NCBI GenBank assembly: GCA_022560735.1
Contig: JADFSO010000017.1
Location: 1 to 57,276 of the forward strand
DNA: 57,276 nt
Source of the DNA: Pseudomonadota bacterium
GTDB lineage: Bacteria; Pseudomonadota; Gammaproteobacteria; Steroidobacterales; MnTg04
Reading direction: 5' to 3'
In this document: one piece after another, positions 32,569 to 41,032 of the stretch
Layout: the number at the start of each line of letters is the position of its first letter
Numbering within the stretch: position 1 is the first letter of the stretch
The notes under the pieces: generated by a model
Databases searched by the model: none
What the model was told of the DNA's origin: nothing
Seen by the model: the letters and a program-made list of their open reading frames with translations, nothing else
Translations under genes and position numbers: made by a program

Positions 32569-34449
32569 ATGTCTGCTAATCTACAAAATATGAGCAACTT
32601 GGATATCGCAGACCTTTTCCGCGAGGGTTTACACCATTATCAGGAAGGCCGCCTGCATAAAGCCCAGGACATTTGTCAACGCATCCTGCAGAAACGGCAA
32701 CACCCCGACGCCCTGCTTATTTTGGCCATGATTGCCCATCAGAAAAGTGAGTCCAAGCTGGCAGTCGAGCGCTATCAACAATTCCTGGGCATCAAGCCCG
32801 ATCATGCGCAAACCCACTATAACCTGGGATTGGTGCTTGAGGAACTGGGCCGCACAGAACCTGCCATTGAGCATTTTAATAAATCCATCACTATTGACGC
32901 CGATAATGCCGCGGTGCATAGCCATTTGGCCGATGCCTGCGCCAAGCTCCAACGCTGGGAGGAAGCGATCAAGGCTTACCAGAAAGTCCTTGCTATTCAG
33001 GCGGAGGACGTAGTCACAATAATAAAGTTGGGGAATGTATTTCTTGCGGCGCAGCTATGGACAAATTCGATCCCGCGGTATGAGCAGGCATTGGCAATAC
33101 AGCCCAACAATGCCCTGGTGCATAAAAACCTGGGGAGTTCACTGCATAATGTGGGTCAACTGCAAAAGGCTCTCAAGTGCTTCGAGCAGGCGCTGAGTTT
33201 GCACCCGGATTATGTCGGTGCACGTATTGGACTCGCGCTGGTACTGCGGCAGTTGGGAAGAGCCGAGGAGGCCTTGGCTCAACTCGAGCAGGTTATAGAT
33301 CTTAAACCCGACGATGTCGATGCTCATATCGACCTGGCAAATACCCTCAGAGATCTGGGCCAGGCAGAACTTGCCATAGAGCGATTAGAGCAATTCCTCA
33401 GTACCAGGCCTACTTGCGGCGCTATGTATTACCACATTTCGATGATAAAACCAGAGCAAGCGCTGATACCCGCGGTCGAAAAGCTCATCAGTCATCCTGA
33501 TCTGTCGAAAGGCAACGCCATTTATTGCCATTTTGCCCTGGGCAATTTTTTTAGAAGCGGCAAGTCTTTTGATCAGGCGTTCAGCCATTTCCTGAAGGCC
33601 AATATGCTGCACCGCGAAACCATAACTTATGACCCCGGGGAAATTATACAAACGGTAGACGGCTTGATTAAGGTCTATTCCAAACGTTTTTTTCAACGCA
33701 AGCGCCAGTTCGGGTCAGCTTCGCAATTACCCGTCTTCATACTGGGCATGCCCAGATCCGGTTCCACCCTGGTTGAGCAAATCCTCTCGAGCCATCCCCA
33801 GGTACACGGGGCCGGTGAACTCGGGGCTATTCCCGCGGTAAATGTCAGCATTGCCTTGCGGCTCAAATTCTCCGGTCCTCCTCCGGGATGCATGTCCCTT
33901 ATCGATAGAAAAATCGCTGAACAATATTCTGCGCGGTATTTGAAAGAATTGGCGCTTCACTGCCCTGCTGCGAAGCGCATCACTGAGCATTTGGCGGGGA
34001 GCTTTTTCGAAATCGGTCTTATCAAGACCCTGTTCCCTAAAGCCCGTATTATCCACTGTCAACGCAATCCCCTGGATACCTGCATCTCGCTGTTTTTCCA
34101 TTATTTTATGGCTTTAAAGTGCTCCTTCGAGCTGACGGAGCTAGGCCAATATTATTTGCAGTATCAGCGCTTGATGTCCCATTGGCAAAACCTTTTCCCC
34201 GGCGAGATACTGAACGTGCAGTATGAAGAATTGGTGATGGATCAAGAAAGAGTCAGCAAACAATTAATCGACTATCTCGACCTGGAATGGGATGAAAAAT
34301 GTCTGGATTTTCATACCAATGAACGACCTGTAATGACCCCTAGTAATATTCAAGTCCGGCAGCCGATGTATAAGAATTCAATGAATAGATGGAAACACTA
34401 CGAAAAACATCTACAGCCATTGATCGAGGCGCTCCAACAAGCGCACTGA
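32569..34449 (+). CDS. TPR-repeat sulfotransferase family protein (copy 1)
   Basis: A 626-aa protein with about eight N-terminal tetratricopeptide repeats (to about residue 290; e.g. AQTHYNLGLVLEELGRTEPA) and a C-terminal sulfotransferase domain. The PAPS 5'-phosphosulfate loop is PVFILGMPRSGSTLVEQ, from about residue 388. The 3'-phosphate region includes RIIHCQRNPLDTCISLFFHY. The enzyme class transfers sulfate from PAPS to a hydroxyl or protein tyrosine. The start at 32569 is chosen (MSANLQNM); the frame is open to 32440. It is AT-richer than the flanking operons. The paralogue at 35033 follows the 164-aa protein. Confidence 0.88.
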   Translation: MSANLQNMSNLDIADLFREGLHHYQEGRLHKAQDICQRILQKRQHPDALLILAMIAHQKSESKLAVERYQQFLGIKPDHAQTHYNLGLVLEELGRTEPAIEHFNKSITIDADNAAVHSHLADACAKLQRWEEAIKAYQKVLAIQAEDVVTIIKLGNVFLAAQLWTNSIPRYEQALAIQPNNALVHKNLGSSLHNVGQLQKALKCFEQALSLHPDYVGARIGLALVLRQLGRAEEALAQLEQVIDLKPDDVDAHIDLANTLRDLGQAELAIERLEQFLSTRPTCGAMYYHISMIKPEQALIPAVEKLISHPDLSKGNAIYCHFALGNFFRSGKSFDQAFSHFLKANMLHRETITYDPGEIIQTVDGLIKVYSKRFFQRKRQFGSASQLPVFILGMPRSGSTLVEQILSSHPQVHGAGELGAIPAVNVSIALRLKFSGPPPGCMSLIDRKIAEQYSARYLKELALHCPAAKRITEHLAGSFFEIGLIKTLFPKARIIHCQRNPLDTCISLFFHYFMALKCSFELTELGQYYLQYQRLMSHWQNLFPGEILNVQYEELVMDQERVSKQLIDYLDLEWDEKCLDFHTNERPVMTPSNIQVRQPMYKNSMNRWKHYEKHLQPLIEALQQAH

Positions 34450-34493
34450 ACTGAAAAGCACGCATAGACTGCAGAAGACAAGGTTAGACAAAC

Positions 34494-34988
34494 ATGGCCA
34501 GCGAAAAGCCGGAAATTGATATTAATATTGTGCCAATTCTCAATGTCGCCGCGGGCATATTGCAGACCGGTTTTCTAACTGGCCCCAGGGCCCGTGCCAA
34601 GCAAGAATTCAAAAAGCTAAAGCAAGGTAAAAGCATCAAGGTCGCTACCTTGAACATAGGCCAGCTGAAAGACGCCCCGTTGAAGTTGCAGTTGGACCAC
34701 AGCGAGTATAGAGGCCCGGGGTTTGGGTTCGATACCTTTGTTGCAGCCTTGATATCCATGTTGCGCCACACCGAAACCGCCTTTAAGGAGGAAAAAGATT
34801 TAAACATCCTTACCAGTCAAAATCATAGCGAGCTGGTATTGGCAGCGTTGCCAGGCATTGTCCGACGGGACGGACAAATCAATGTGATGATGATGAGCTT
34901 TTCCTTTAGCCAATCGCCTGACATCATCCTGAAGCTCATGTTTGTCGAACCTGGCCAGTTTGACCTTGCTGGCAACGCGACGCGCTAG
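34494..34988 (+). CDS. Unknown 164-aa protein between two sulfotransferases
   Basis: I do not recognise this protein. It begins MASEKPEIDINIVPILNVAA, has a basic segment around residues 33-50 (RARAKQEFKKLKQGK), and ends with hydrophobic strand-like stretches (INVMMMSFSFSQSPDIILKL). There is no clear signal peptide. It lies 44 bp after one TPR-sulfotransferase and 44 bp before its paralogue in the same direction, suggesting one operon. It might be a partner or substrate of the sulfotransferases (inference only). A short stretch after its stop (about 34993-35014) resembles part of the sulfotransferase gene. Confidence 0.6.
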   Translation: MASEKPEIDINIVPILNVAAGILQTGFLTGPRARAKQEFKKLKQGKSIKVATLNIGQLKDAPLKLQLDHSEYRGPGFGFDTFVAALISMLRHTETAFKEEKDLNILTSQNHSELVLAALPGIVRRDGQINVMMMSFSFSQSPDIILKLMFVEPGQFDLAGNATR

Positions 34989-35032
34989 GCACCCGCATCT
35001 CGCTATTTTTTCATTCACGCGACCGGCAAGCC

Positions 35033-36919
35033 ATGCAGCAAGAAAATACCAATGATAATGCAGTAAATGAAGATAGCGCAGCGCTTTCCCGTGAGGCTTT
35101 ACAGCATTTCAAGAAAGGCCGCCTGCAGCAAGCGCAGGATGTTTGTCAACGCATACTGCAGAAACAACGATACGCCGGCGCCATACTTATTCTGGCCTGG
35201 ATTGCCCACCAGCAACGTGAACTCGACGTGGCAGTCGAGCGCTACCAGCAATACCTGGCGATCAAGCCCAAGGATGCGGAAGTCCACTATACCCTGGGTC
35301 TGGTTCTCGAGGAACTGGAGCGCACCGAAGCTGCAACCGAGCATTACAAAAAGTCCATCGCTATTACCACCAGTAATCCTGCAGTGCACAGACAATTAGG
35401 TGATGCCTGCACCAGGCTCCAGCGCCTGGAAGACGCGATCAAGCCTTACCAGGCAGCCCTTGCCCTCCAGGCTGATGATGTGGTGACGACCATAAACCTG
35501 GGCAATGTCTTCCATGGGTTGCACCGGTATACACAAGCAATCCTGCTGTATCGGCAGGCCCTGGCAAGGCAGCCCGACAACTTCCAGGTGCACAGACACC
35601 TGGGGGCTTCACTACAGAGAATGGGGCAATGGCAAAAGGCTCTCGAGTGCTTCGAGCAAGCACTGAGTTTGCGTCCGGAATATATCGCGGCACGGATTAA
35701 ACTCGCGGAAGTACTGCGGGAGCTGGGCAGAGCCGAGGAGGCCCTGGTTCAAGTTGAGCAGGTCCTGGACCTTAAACCCGACGAGACCGCGGCTCATGTA
35801 ATTCTGGCGTTAATCCTCAGAGAACTGGGCCAGGCAGAACTTGCCATAGAGCGGTTCGAGCGCCTCCTGAGTGCTCAGCCCGGAAGCGGCCATCTGTACT
35901 TTCAGATCGCAACCTTAAAACCAAGGCAAGAGCTGATACCCGTTGTCGAAAAACTCATTAACGATCCTGGGTTGCCCAATGGCGACGCCATCTATTGCCA
36001 TTTTGCCCTGGGCAATATTTTTAAAAGCAGCAAGTCTTTCGATCAAGCCTTTAGCCATTTCCACAAGGCCAATGCGCTGTATCGTAAAACCTTTCTCTAT
36101 GACGCCAGGGAAAATGTACAAACCGTAGACGGGTTGATCAAGGTCTACAGCAAACGTTTTTTTCAACGTAAGCGCCAGTTCGGATCTGCTTCGCAATTAC
36201 CGGTATTCATACTGGGCATGCCCAGATCGGGTACCACCCTGGTCGAGCAAATCGTCTCCAGCCATCCCCTGGTCTATGGAGCCGGTGAACTCCACGCTAT
36301 CCCGGCGATAATACTCACGATTACCCAGCAACTCGAATACGCCAATCCCTATCCGAAATGCATGTCTCTTTTCGATAAAAAAATGGCTGAAGAATATTCT
36401 GCGCGGTATTTGCAGGAATTAGCGCTTCACTGCCCCACTGCGAAGCGCATCACCGACAAACTGCCGGGGAACTATTTCAAAATCGGTCTTATCAAGACCT
36501 TGTTCCCTGATGCTCGTATTATCCACTGTCTACGCAATCCCCTGGATTGCTGTATCTCGATATTTTTTCATTATATCCAGGATTGGAAGTGGTCCTTCGA
36601 GCTGGCGGAGCTGGGCCAGTATTATCTGGACTACCAGCGCTTGATGTCCCATTGGCAAAACCTGTTTCCCGGCGAGATATTCACCGTGCAGTATGAAGAA
36701 TTGGTGATGAATCAAGAAACGGTCAGCAAGCAACTGATCGACTATCTTGGCCTGGAGTGGGATGAAAAATGCCTGGATTTTCATAACAACGAACGAGATG
36801 TCAGGACCATCAGTAATCTGCAAGTCCGGAAACCCATGTATAAAAATTCAATGAACAGATGGAAACACTACGAAAAACATTTGCAGCCATTGATAGAGGT
36901 GCTGCAACAAGCACACTAA
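35033..36919 (+). CDS. TPR-repeat sulfotransferase family protein (copy 2)
   Basis: A 628-aa paralogue of the protein at 32569 with the same architecture: about eight TPRs (EVHYTLGLVLEELERTEAA), then a sulfotransferase domain (PVFILGMPRSGTTLVEQ; RIIHCLRNPLDCCISIFFHY). The central to C-terminal part is nearly colinear with copy 1 at DNA level, including the stretch encoding KVYSKRFFQRKRQFGSASQL, so a tandem duplication is evident. Differences cluster in the TPR region and around the active site (HAIPAIILTITQQLEY), which may alter target choice. The ATG at 35033 has no strong ribosome binding site. The cytochrome gene follows after 18 bp. Confidence 0.88.
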   Translation: MQQENTNDNAVNEDSAALSREALQHFKKGRLQQAQDVCQRILQKQRYAGAILILAWIAHQQRELDVAVERYQQYLAIKPKDAEVHYTLGLVLEELERTEAATEHYKKSIAITTSNPAVHRQLGDACTRLQRLEDAIKPYQAALALQADDVVTTINLGNVFHGLHRYTQAILLYRQALARQPDNFQVHRHLGASLQRMGQWQKALECFEQALSLRPEYIAARIKLAEVLRELGRAEEALVQVEQVLDLKPDETAAHVILALILRELGQAELAIERFERLLSAQPGSGHLYFQIATLKPRQELIPVVEKLINDPGLPNGDAIYCHFALGNIFKSSKSFDQAFSHFHKANALYRKTFLYDARENVQTVDGLIKVYSKRFFQRKRQFGSASQLPVFILGMPRSGTTLVEQIVSSHPLVYGAGELHAIPAIILTITQQLEYANPYPKCMSLFDKKMAEEYSARYLQELALHCPTAKRITDKLPGNYFKIGLIKTLFPDARIIHCLRNPLDCCISIFFHYIQDWKWSFELAELGQYYLDYQRLMSHWQNLFPGEIFTVQYEELVMNQETVSKQLIDYLGLEWDEKCLDFHNNERDVRTISNLQVRKPMYKNSMNRWKHYEKHLQPLIEVLQQAH

Positions 36920-36937
36920 GGAAGCTCCGATCTATTC

Positions 36938-38848
36938 ATGAAATGGTATCTCGCGCCGTTGTTGTGGGCAATATTCCTGGCACCCGCAAGCATTGCAGGT
37001 GACGCCCCCCGGACGAACAGCGAAAAAAACGGCAGGGTGGCTTTCAGAGCAGCCGCGGTTTGCGGTACTTGTCATTCACGCATATATGATGAATGGAGCG
37101 AGTCGTGGATGGCTCGCTCGTATTCCAACCCGACCTTCCAGGCCATTTACGCTTACCGAACGGAATCCGACCAGCAAAAAGGCACGACCACGGCGCGAGG
37201 TTGCCTTCGCTGTCACGCCCCATTCGGGTTTCTGTACCAGGACCTCACCGGCGAGCGTGCGGAGACCAATGAGGGGGTCAGCTGTGACTTTTGTCACCGT
37301 GTCGCCGAAGTCAACGAGCGCAGCACCCATCTCCACGTAGCAAAGTTGAGCACCAGCGGCGTAATTTACGGGCCGGCTGGCGGCATCGACTCACCGGCAC
37401 ATCCGACTCGAAAGGGCACCGTGTTTGCCGACTCCAGCCTTTGCGCCTTGTGTCATCTCGACAGAAGTCCCGCTGGAATTCCGCTGGAAAACACCTTTGA
37501 AGAATGGCAGAACAGTGACTTCGCCAGGCGCGGTGCCGGTTGTGCGGATTGTCACATGCCGCAAAAAGAGGGTTCCGCAACCGACCTGCCGGGTCTGCCT
37601 CAACGGCGCTCGACTCATGCATCTCACCGGTTTCACGGCGGACACGCAAACTCTCCGATGCTGCAATCGGCAGCCCGGGTCGAGGTCATATCGGCCGCTG
37701 CATCCGGGGAGCTTCAAATCAGCGTCCGCAACCTGAGCGTTGGACACAACTTTCCCTCCAACGGCGCTCACCTCGCCGAGCTGACGCTGGAGATCGAGAT
37801 CATCGGGCCGCAAGGAAATGTGCTGCGGCGCAAGACACGAAGCTACCGCAGCATGTGGGCCAATTCATTCCGTTCCTTGAATTCAAGGGGTCGCGAGACG
37901 GCGAGCGACAAAGCGGCCGCTTCTGTTCGCGATACCACGCTGGGCCCTCTCGAAGTACGGATCGAGAAATTTCCGGCACAGTTGTTACGCGGTGGGGTCA
38001 GTGGAACCGTGCAACTGGTCTATCGCAAAATCCCGGAGCAGGTAGCGCTGCAGGAGATGAAACTCGCAGCATCATTTTTTAACGAAAACTACCGGCCGGT
38101 AGTAATCGATAACGCGAGTTTTCAAATAACACATGCGGATGAATCGACACGTTCGGCCGATAAACCGACAGCGGGCGATCCGGCCGGACCGCGCACAGAT
38201 GCGAGTAGCTACTCGAGAGTTGAAGCAGCCAGGGACGCCTATGACAGTGGAGATTACACCAAGGCTCGTGAATTGTTTCAGGCTGCAGCCGACCAGGGAG
38301 ATCCAGAGGCAAAACACTTTATGGCGAGTCTTTACTATCAAGGTCATGGGGTTAAAAAAGACCATGCGAAAGCGTTGGCTTTGCTCAAGGAAGCGGCTGG
38401 CGATGACTATGTTCTGTCCATTGCAACTCTTGGCGCAATGTATTTAGACGGGGATTTCGTCGATCAGGATTACCAGGAGGCCTTTGCTTATTTCCTTCGA
38501 GCTGCCAAACTGGACCACCTCCATTCGATATACAAGGTAAGTCAATTTTACCTGAATGGGGCTGGCGTTGCACAAAGCTATGATAAGGCTGCGTACTGGT
38601 TTAAAGAGGCTGCTATACAAGGTCACCTTCAAGCGCAGCATGCATACGCGTTGTTGTTTGCACAAGGAAATGGCGTGCCGCTGGATTATGTGCAGGCCTA
38701 TGCCTGGATCAATATGTCTGCGGAAGCAGGAGATGACGAAGCTATCAAAAATAAAGCACGCTTGATCAGACTGATGGGGCCGGAAGACACGCAAAAAGCA
38801 ATTACACTCGCTGAAGAATTCAAGGCCAAATATTCTGCAGTGAAATAA
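36938..38848 (+). CDS. Pentaheme c-type cytochrome fused to Sel1-like repeats
   Basis: A 636-aa exported protein. A signal peptide at about residues 1-20 is followed by five CxxCH heme motifs: CGTCH (42-46), CLRCH (89-93), CDFCH (116-120), CALCH (169-173), CADCH (202-206). A beta-rich region (about 220-390) follows, then several Sel1-like repeats from about 425 to 620 (YTKARELFQAAADQGDPEAK, MASLYYQGHGVKKDHAKA). The first part resembles cytochrome c554-like multiheme proteins acting in periplasmic electron transfer. Fusion to Sel1 repeats is unusual. It converges with the sulfite-oxidase-like gene (17 bp between stops), for which it may be an electron acceptor (inference). Confidence 0.88.
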   Translation: MKWYLAPLLWAIFLAPASIAGDAPRTNSEKNGRVAFRAAAVCGTCHSRIYDEWSESWMARSYSNPTFQAIYAYRTESDQQKGTTTARGCLRCHAPFGFLYQDLTGERAETNEGVSCDFCHRVAEVNERSTHLHVAKLSTSGVIYGPAGGIDSPAHPTRKGTVFADSSLCALCHLDRSPAGIPLENTFEEWQNSDFARRGAGCADCHMPQKEGSATDLPGLPQRRSTHASHRFHGGHANSPMLQSAARVEVISAAASGELQISVRNLSVGHNFPSNGAHLAELTLEIEIIGPQGNVLRRKTRSYRSMWANSFRSLNSRGRETASDKAAASVRDTTLGPLEVRIEKFPAQLLRGGVSGTVQLVYRKIPEQVALQEMKLAASFFNENYRPVVIDNASFQITHADESTRSADKPTAGDPAGPRTDASSYSRVEAARDAYDSGDYTKARELFQAAADQGDPEAKHFMASLYYQGHGVKKDHAKALALLKEAAGDDYVLSIATLGAMYLDGDFVDQDYQEAFAYFLRAAKLDHLHSIYKVSQFYLNGAGVAQSYDKAAYWFKEAAIQGHLQAQHAYALLFAQGNGVPLDYVQAYAWINMSAEAGDDEAIKNKARLIRLMGPEDTQKAITLAEEFKAKYSAVK

Positions 38849-38865
38849 CGGTGTTGCCGTGCGGC

Positions 38866-40056
38866 TCAGCTGTCGGCAATCTCCACTTCCCGGTCATACC
38901 ACCCTTGATCCAGTCGGCGCGTGGCAATGGTCCAGTCATCGATGCGCGCCCGCATCCGATAGCGCCCGGGACCTGGCGGATCCCAGGCATGGCTCCAGAG
39001 AGTCCACGGCTGATTGTGTTGCATGGCTGGACAGAGTTGGACCGGCACAAAGGGTTCGCCGGGGTTGAACCTGAGCGTGAGTCGGTGGACGATCTTTTGC
39101 CCGCCCCACACGATGCCGACAACCCGGTAACGGGTCGCACCACCCACACGCCATTGCTCGATGCGCACCGGCATAGCGGCCTGGTCCGCCACGGCCGCCT
39201 TGTAGTCACGCGCCAGTTCCGGCACCCCGCGCTGGTGAGTGCGGCCGGCGAACTCTCTCATCTGCGCCGTCGTCGGTGCATTTTCACCCACCAATTTTAA
39301 TTCATTAACCCATTTGATGGCAGCGCAGCCATACCAGCCCGGAACGAACAGCCGCACCGGCGCCCCGTGGTCGAGCGGCAGGGCCTCACCGTTCATGCGG
39401 GTCGCGAGGAAGGCGCCTGCCTCCACCAACTGGTCGAACGAGAAAATCCAGCTGGCCCCGCGGGTCGAGTTCTTCGAGGGAACGGCGGGTTCGTCGAAGC
39501 CGGAGACGAGCAGGCGGGTGGCTTGCGGCGCAGGCAGGAGCGACTCCAGGAGATCTTCGAGCAATACGCCTTCCCAACTGGCGGCGCTCATCAGGCCAAA
39601 CCCGGCCCCCCGATTTCCCGAACATTCGAGCACGAAGGAACCCCGCGGCGCCACCAGGGGCTGCAAATCCTCCAGGGAAAGAAGGCTGTCGGACTGCACC
39701 AGCCCATGGACCCGAATGCGCCACTGCGCCGCTGGGAGCAGATGCTCTGGCGCCGTTGTGCGGATAAAAAAATGCTGATTCGACATCAGCAGATCGTCTG
39801 GCGTCAAGGCCGACAGATCGGCAGTGAGCCCACCGTCCCAGCCCTTCTGCCAGCGCTGGTTATAAATAACCTGATCCTCATCCGCAAAGCGCAGAGCACG
39901 CACAAACTCCCCGCCCGCGAACGGGTTTTTGCACGCGGCGGCGTCGAGCCCGTGGTCGAGGTCCGTGCCTTTGCTCCACGCGGGCGCACAGCCGATGGCC
40001 AGCACGGCCCCGGCGTGAAGTGTCTTGTACAAGAACTGACGGCGGCTGAAACCCAT
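38866..40056 (-). CDS. Sulfite oxidase-family molybdopterin oxidoreductase (Tat-exported)
   Basis: A 396-aa periplasmic molybdoenzyme of the sulfite oxidase family. The N-terminal twin-arginine signal is SRRQFLYKTL followed by a hydrophobic stretch. The molybdenum cysteine is C145 in FVLECSGNRGAGFG. Further domain features are DHGAPVRLFVPGWYGCAAIKW and a C-terminal dimerisation domain (WTLWSHAWDPPGPGRYRMRA). There is no heme-binding domain, so electrons likely go to a separate cytochrome, possibly the neighbouring pentaheme protein. AGGAGG lies about 20 bp upstream of the ATG. Oxidation of sulfite or of an S/N-oxide are both possible for the family. Confidence 0.9.
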   Translation of the reverse strand: MGFSRRQFLYKTLHAGAVLAIGCAPAWSKGTDLDHGLDAAACKNPFAGGEFVRALRFADEDQVIYNQRWQKGWDGGLTADLSALTPDDLLMSNQHFFIRTTAPEHLLPAAQWRIRVHGLVQSDSLLSLEDLQPLVAPRGSFVLECSGNRGAGFGLMSAASWEGVLLEDLLESLLPAPQATRLLVSGFDEPAVPSKNSTRGASWIFSFDQLVEAGAFLATRMNGEALPLDHGAPVRLFVPGWYGCAAIKWVNELKLVGENAPTTAQMREFAGRTHQRGVPELARDYKAAVADQAAMPVRIEQWRVGGATRYRVVGIVWGGQKIVHRLTLRFNPGEPFVPVQLCPAMQHNQPWTLWSHAWDPPGPGRYRMRARIDDWTIATRRLDQGWYDREVEIADS

Positions 40057-40198
40057 GCTTAACCGAGACCCAAAAGAGTCCTCCTTCTGTCGAAATTCAA
40101 TGGTTCATATGGCATAATAACTGCCAAAGCCTTGCCATACACTTTATCCGGTATTTGGTCCGCCTTTTTATTTTTACTTCACTTATTTAACCGCATTG

Positions 40199-40369
40199 AT
40201 GTCAGCTCATACTGACATATCGAGTTTTACAAAAGGCGCTGAGAATAAATATAAAGCAGCAACTAAAGCAGCAACTAAAGCAGCAAATACTGGAGAACCA
40301 AACGCGTATTTTACGGCGATTTTCTTTTTCGGACAAGCAACAGATACTTTTTCAAGCGCAAGGGATTAA
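40199..40369 (+). CDS. Possible 56-aa small protein with KAAT tandem repeats
   Basis: An ORF beginning MSAHTDISSFTKGAENKY, then three KAAT/KAAN repeat units encoded by the 12-bp DNA repeat, then NTGEPNAYFTAIFFFGQAT and ending SSARD. The composition (Lys/Ala helix, then aromatic hydrophobic segment) looks protein-like, but no strong ribosome binding site is visible and the ATG lies inside the 40199-40218 hairpin stem. The stop lies within an inverted repeat (40358-40379). No family is recognised. It could be a real small gene or chance. Confidence 0.3.
   Translation: MSAHTDISSFTKGAENKYKAATKAATKAANTGEPNAYFTAIFFFGQATDTFSSARD
40253..40288 (+). repeat. Tandem 12-bp repeat (AAAGCAGCAACT, three units)
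   Basis: Two perfect copies of AAAGCAGCAACT and a third ending AAT. In the ORF frame (40199-40369) each unit keeps codon phase and encodes KAAT-type residues, so repeat-number change would not break the frame. Confidence 0.85.
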
Positions 40370-40501
40370 GGGCCCTTGCAAACGTACGCAATCCCGAAAA
40401 CCTTAATCTTATAAAGATTTCCAAATAACTTTCTATAGAATTGGTCCCGTTACCGTTGAATACGGTCGTTGTGCATCGTTAAATCATAAAGGAGATTGTC
40501 C

Positions 40502-40942
40502 ATGTCTGCAGAATATAATCTGGACTTGGTGACCAGGATGTATGAAGCGCTGAACGCACAGGATCTCGAAGCCCATAATGAATTCTGGCATGAGGACATG
40601 ATTTGGCACGGTCCTCCGGGCTTTGGCGATGTACACGGCCTTGATGCCTTCAAGTACGAAGTTCTAAAGCCGTTCTATAAGGCTTTCCCGGATTATCACG
40701 TAAAAGATGAAATTCAGGTGGCAAACGAGAACTGGGTGTCGGCAACCGGGTTCTTGACGGGACATCACGAAGGAGAGTGGATGGGGATTCCGCCAACCGG
40801 GAAGCCGGTGCGCATGCGCTATTCGGATTTTTGGCTGGTGAAAGACGGCAAGCTGTCTGAAAACTGGGTGATGGTCGACGATCTGGGCGTGTTGAGACAG
40901 ATCGGTGTCGATCCGCTGAAAAACGCAGGCGCGAAAGGCTAA
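40502..40942 (+). CDS. SnoaL-like / ester cyclase NTF2-fold protein
   Basis: A 146-aa protein of the SnoaL-like polyketide-cyclase/ester-cyclase group. It starts with MSAEYNLDLVTRMYEALNAQ and has typical pocket residues (HEDMIWHGPPGFGDVHG, KAFPDYHVKDEIQVANENW, GIPPTGKPVRMRYSDFW). The members form small alpha+beta barrels that act as isomerases, hydrolases or binding proteins. A clear AAAGGAG precedes the ATG; an in-frame TTG at 40496 is unlikely. Its C-terminal third has a truncated copy at 32299-32421. The sodium:solute symporter gene follows 90 bp later in the same direction. The substrate is unknown. Confidence 0.88.
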   Translation: MSAEYNLDLVTRMYEALNAQDLEAHNEFWHEDMIWHGPPGFGDVHGLDAFKYEVLKPFYKAFPDYHVKDEIQVANENWVSATGFLTGHHEGEWMGIPPTGKPVRMRYSDFWLVKDGKLSENWVMVDDLGVLRQIGVDPLKNAGAKG

Positions 40943-41032
40943 CAGCAGCGGGTGGCGGGCATTTCCCGGCAGGGATGCGATGCCGCAAAGCCTTTAAAAT
41001 AGTCCTCCAATGATTCGGATGGTGAAGTTTTC

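Larger units (their letters stand above)
40057..40501. promoter_or_regulatory. Intergenic region with hairpins, tandem repeats and a possible small gene
   Basis: A 445-bp AT-rich gap between the divergent molybdoenzyme and SnoaL genes. It contains a 7-bp-stem hairpin ATGTCAG/CTGACAT (40199-40218), a 12-bp tandem repeat at 40253-40288, an inverted repeat GCAAGGG/CCCTTGC (40358-40379), and a partly palindromic TTGCAAACGTACGCAA at 40376-40391 with a central CG like LacI-family operators. A 56-codon ORF (40199-40369) spans the first three. No exact copy of the TGCATTCGCAG element is present. Confidence 0.45.

Noticed and set aside
40376..40391. TTGCAAACGTACGCAA as a LacI-family operator
   Set aside because: Only 12 of 16 positions are symmetric, it is a single copy, and it does not match the recurrent element; mentioned in the region entry only.
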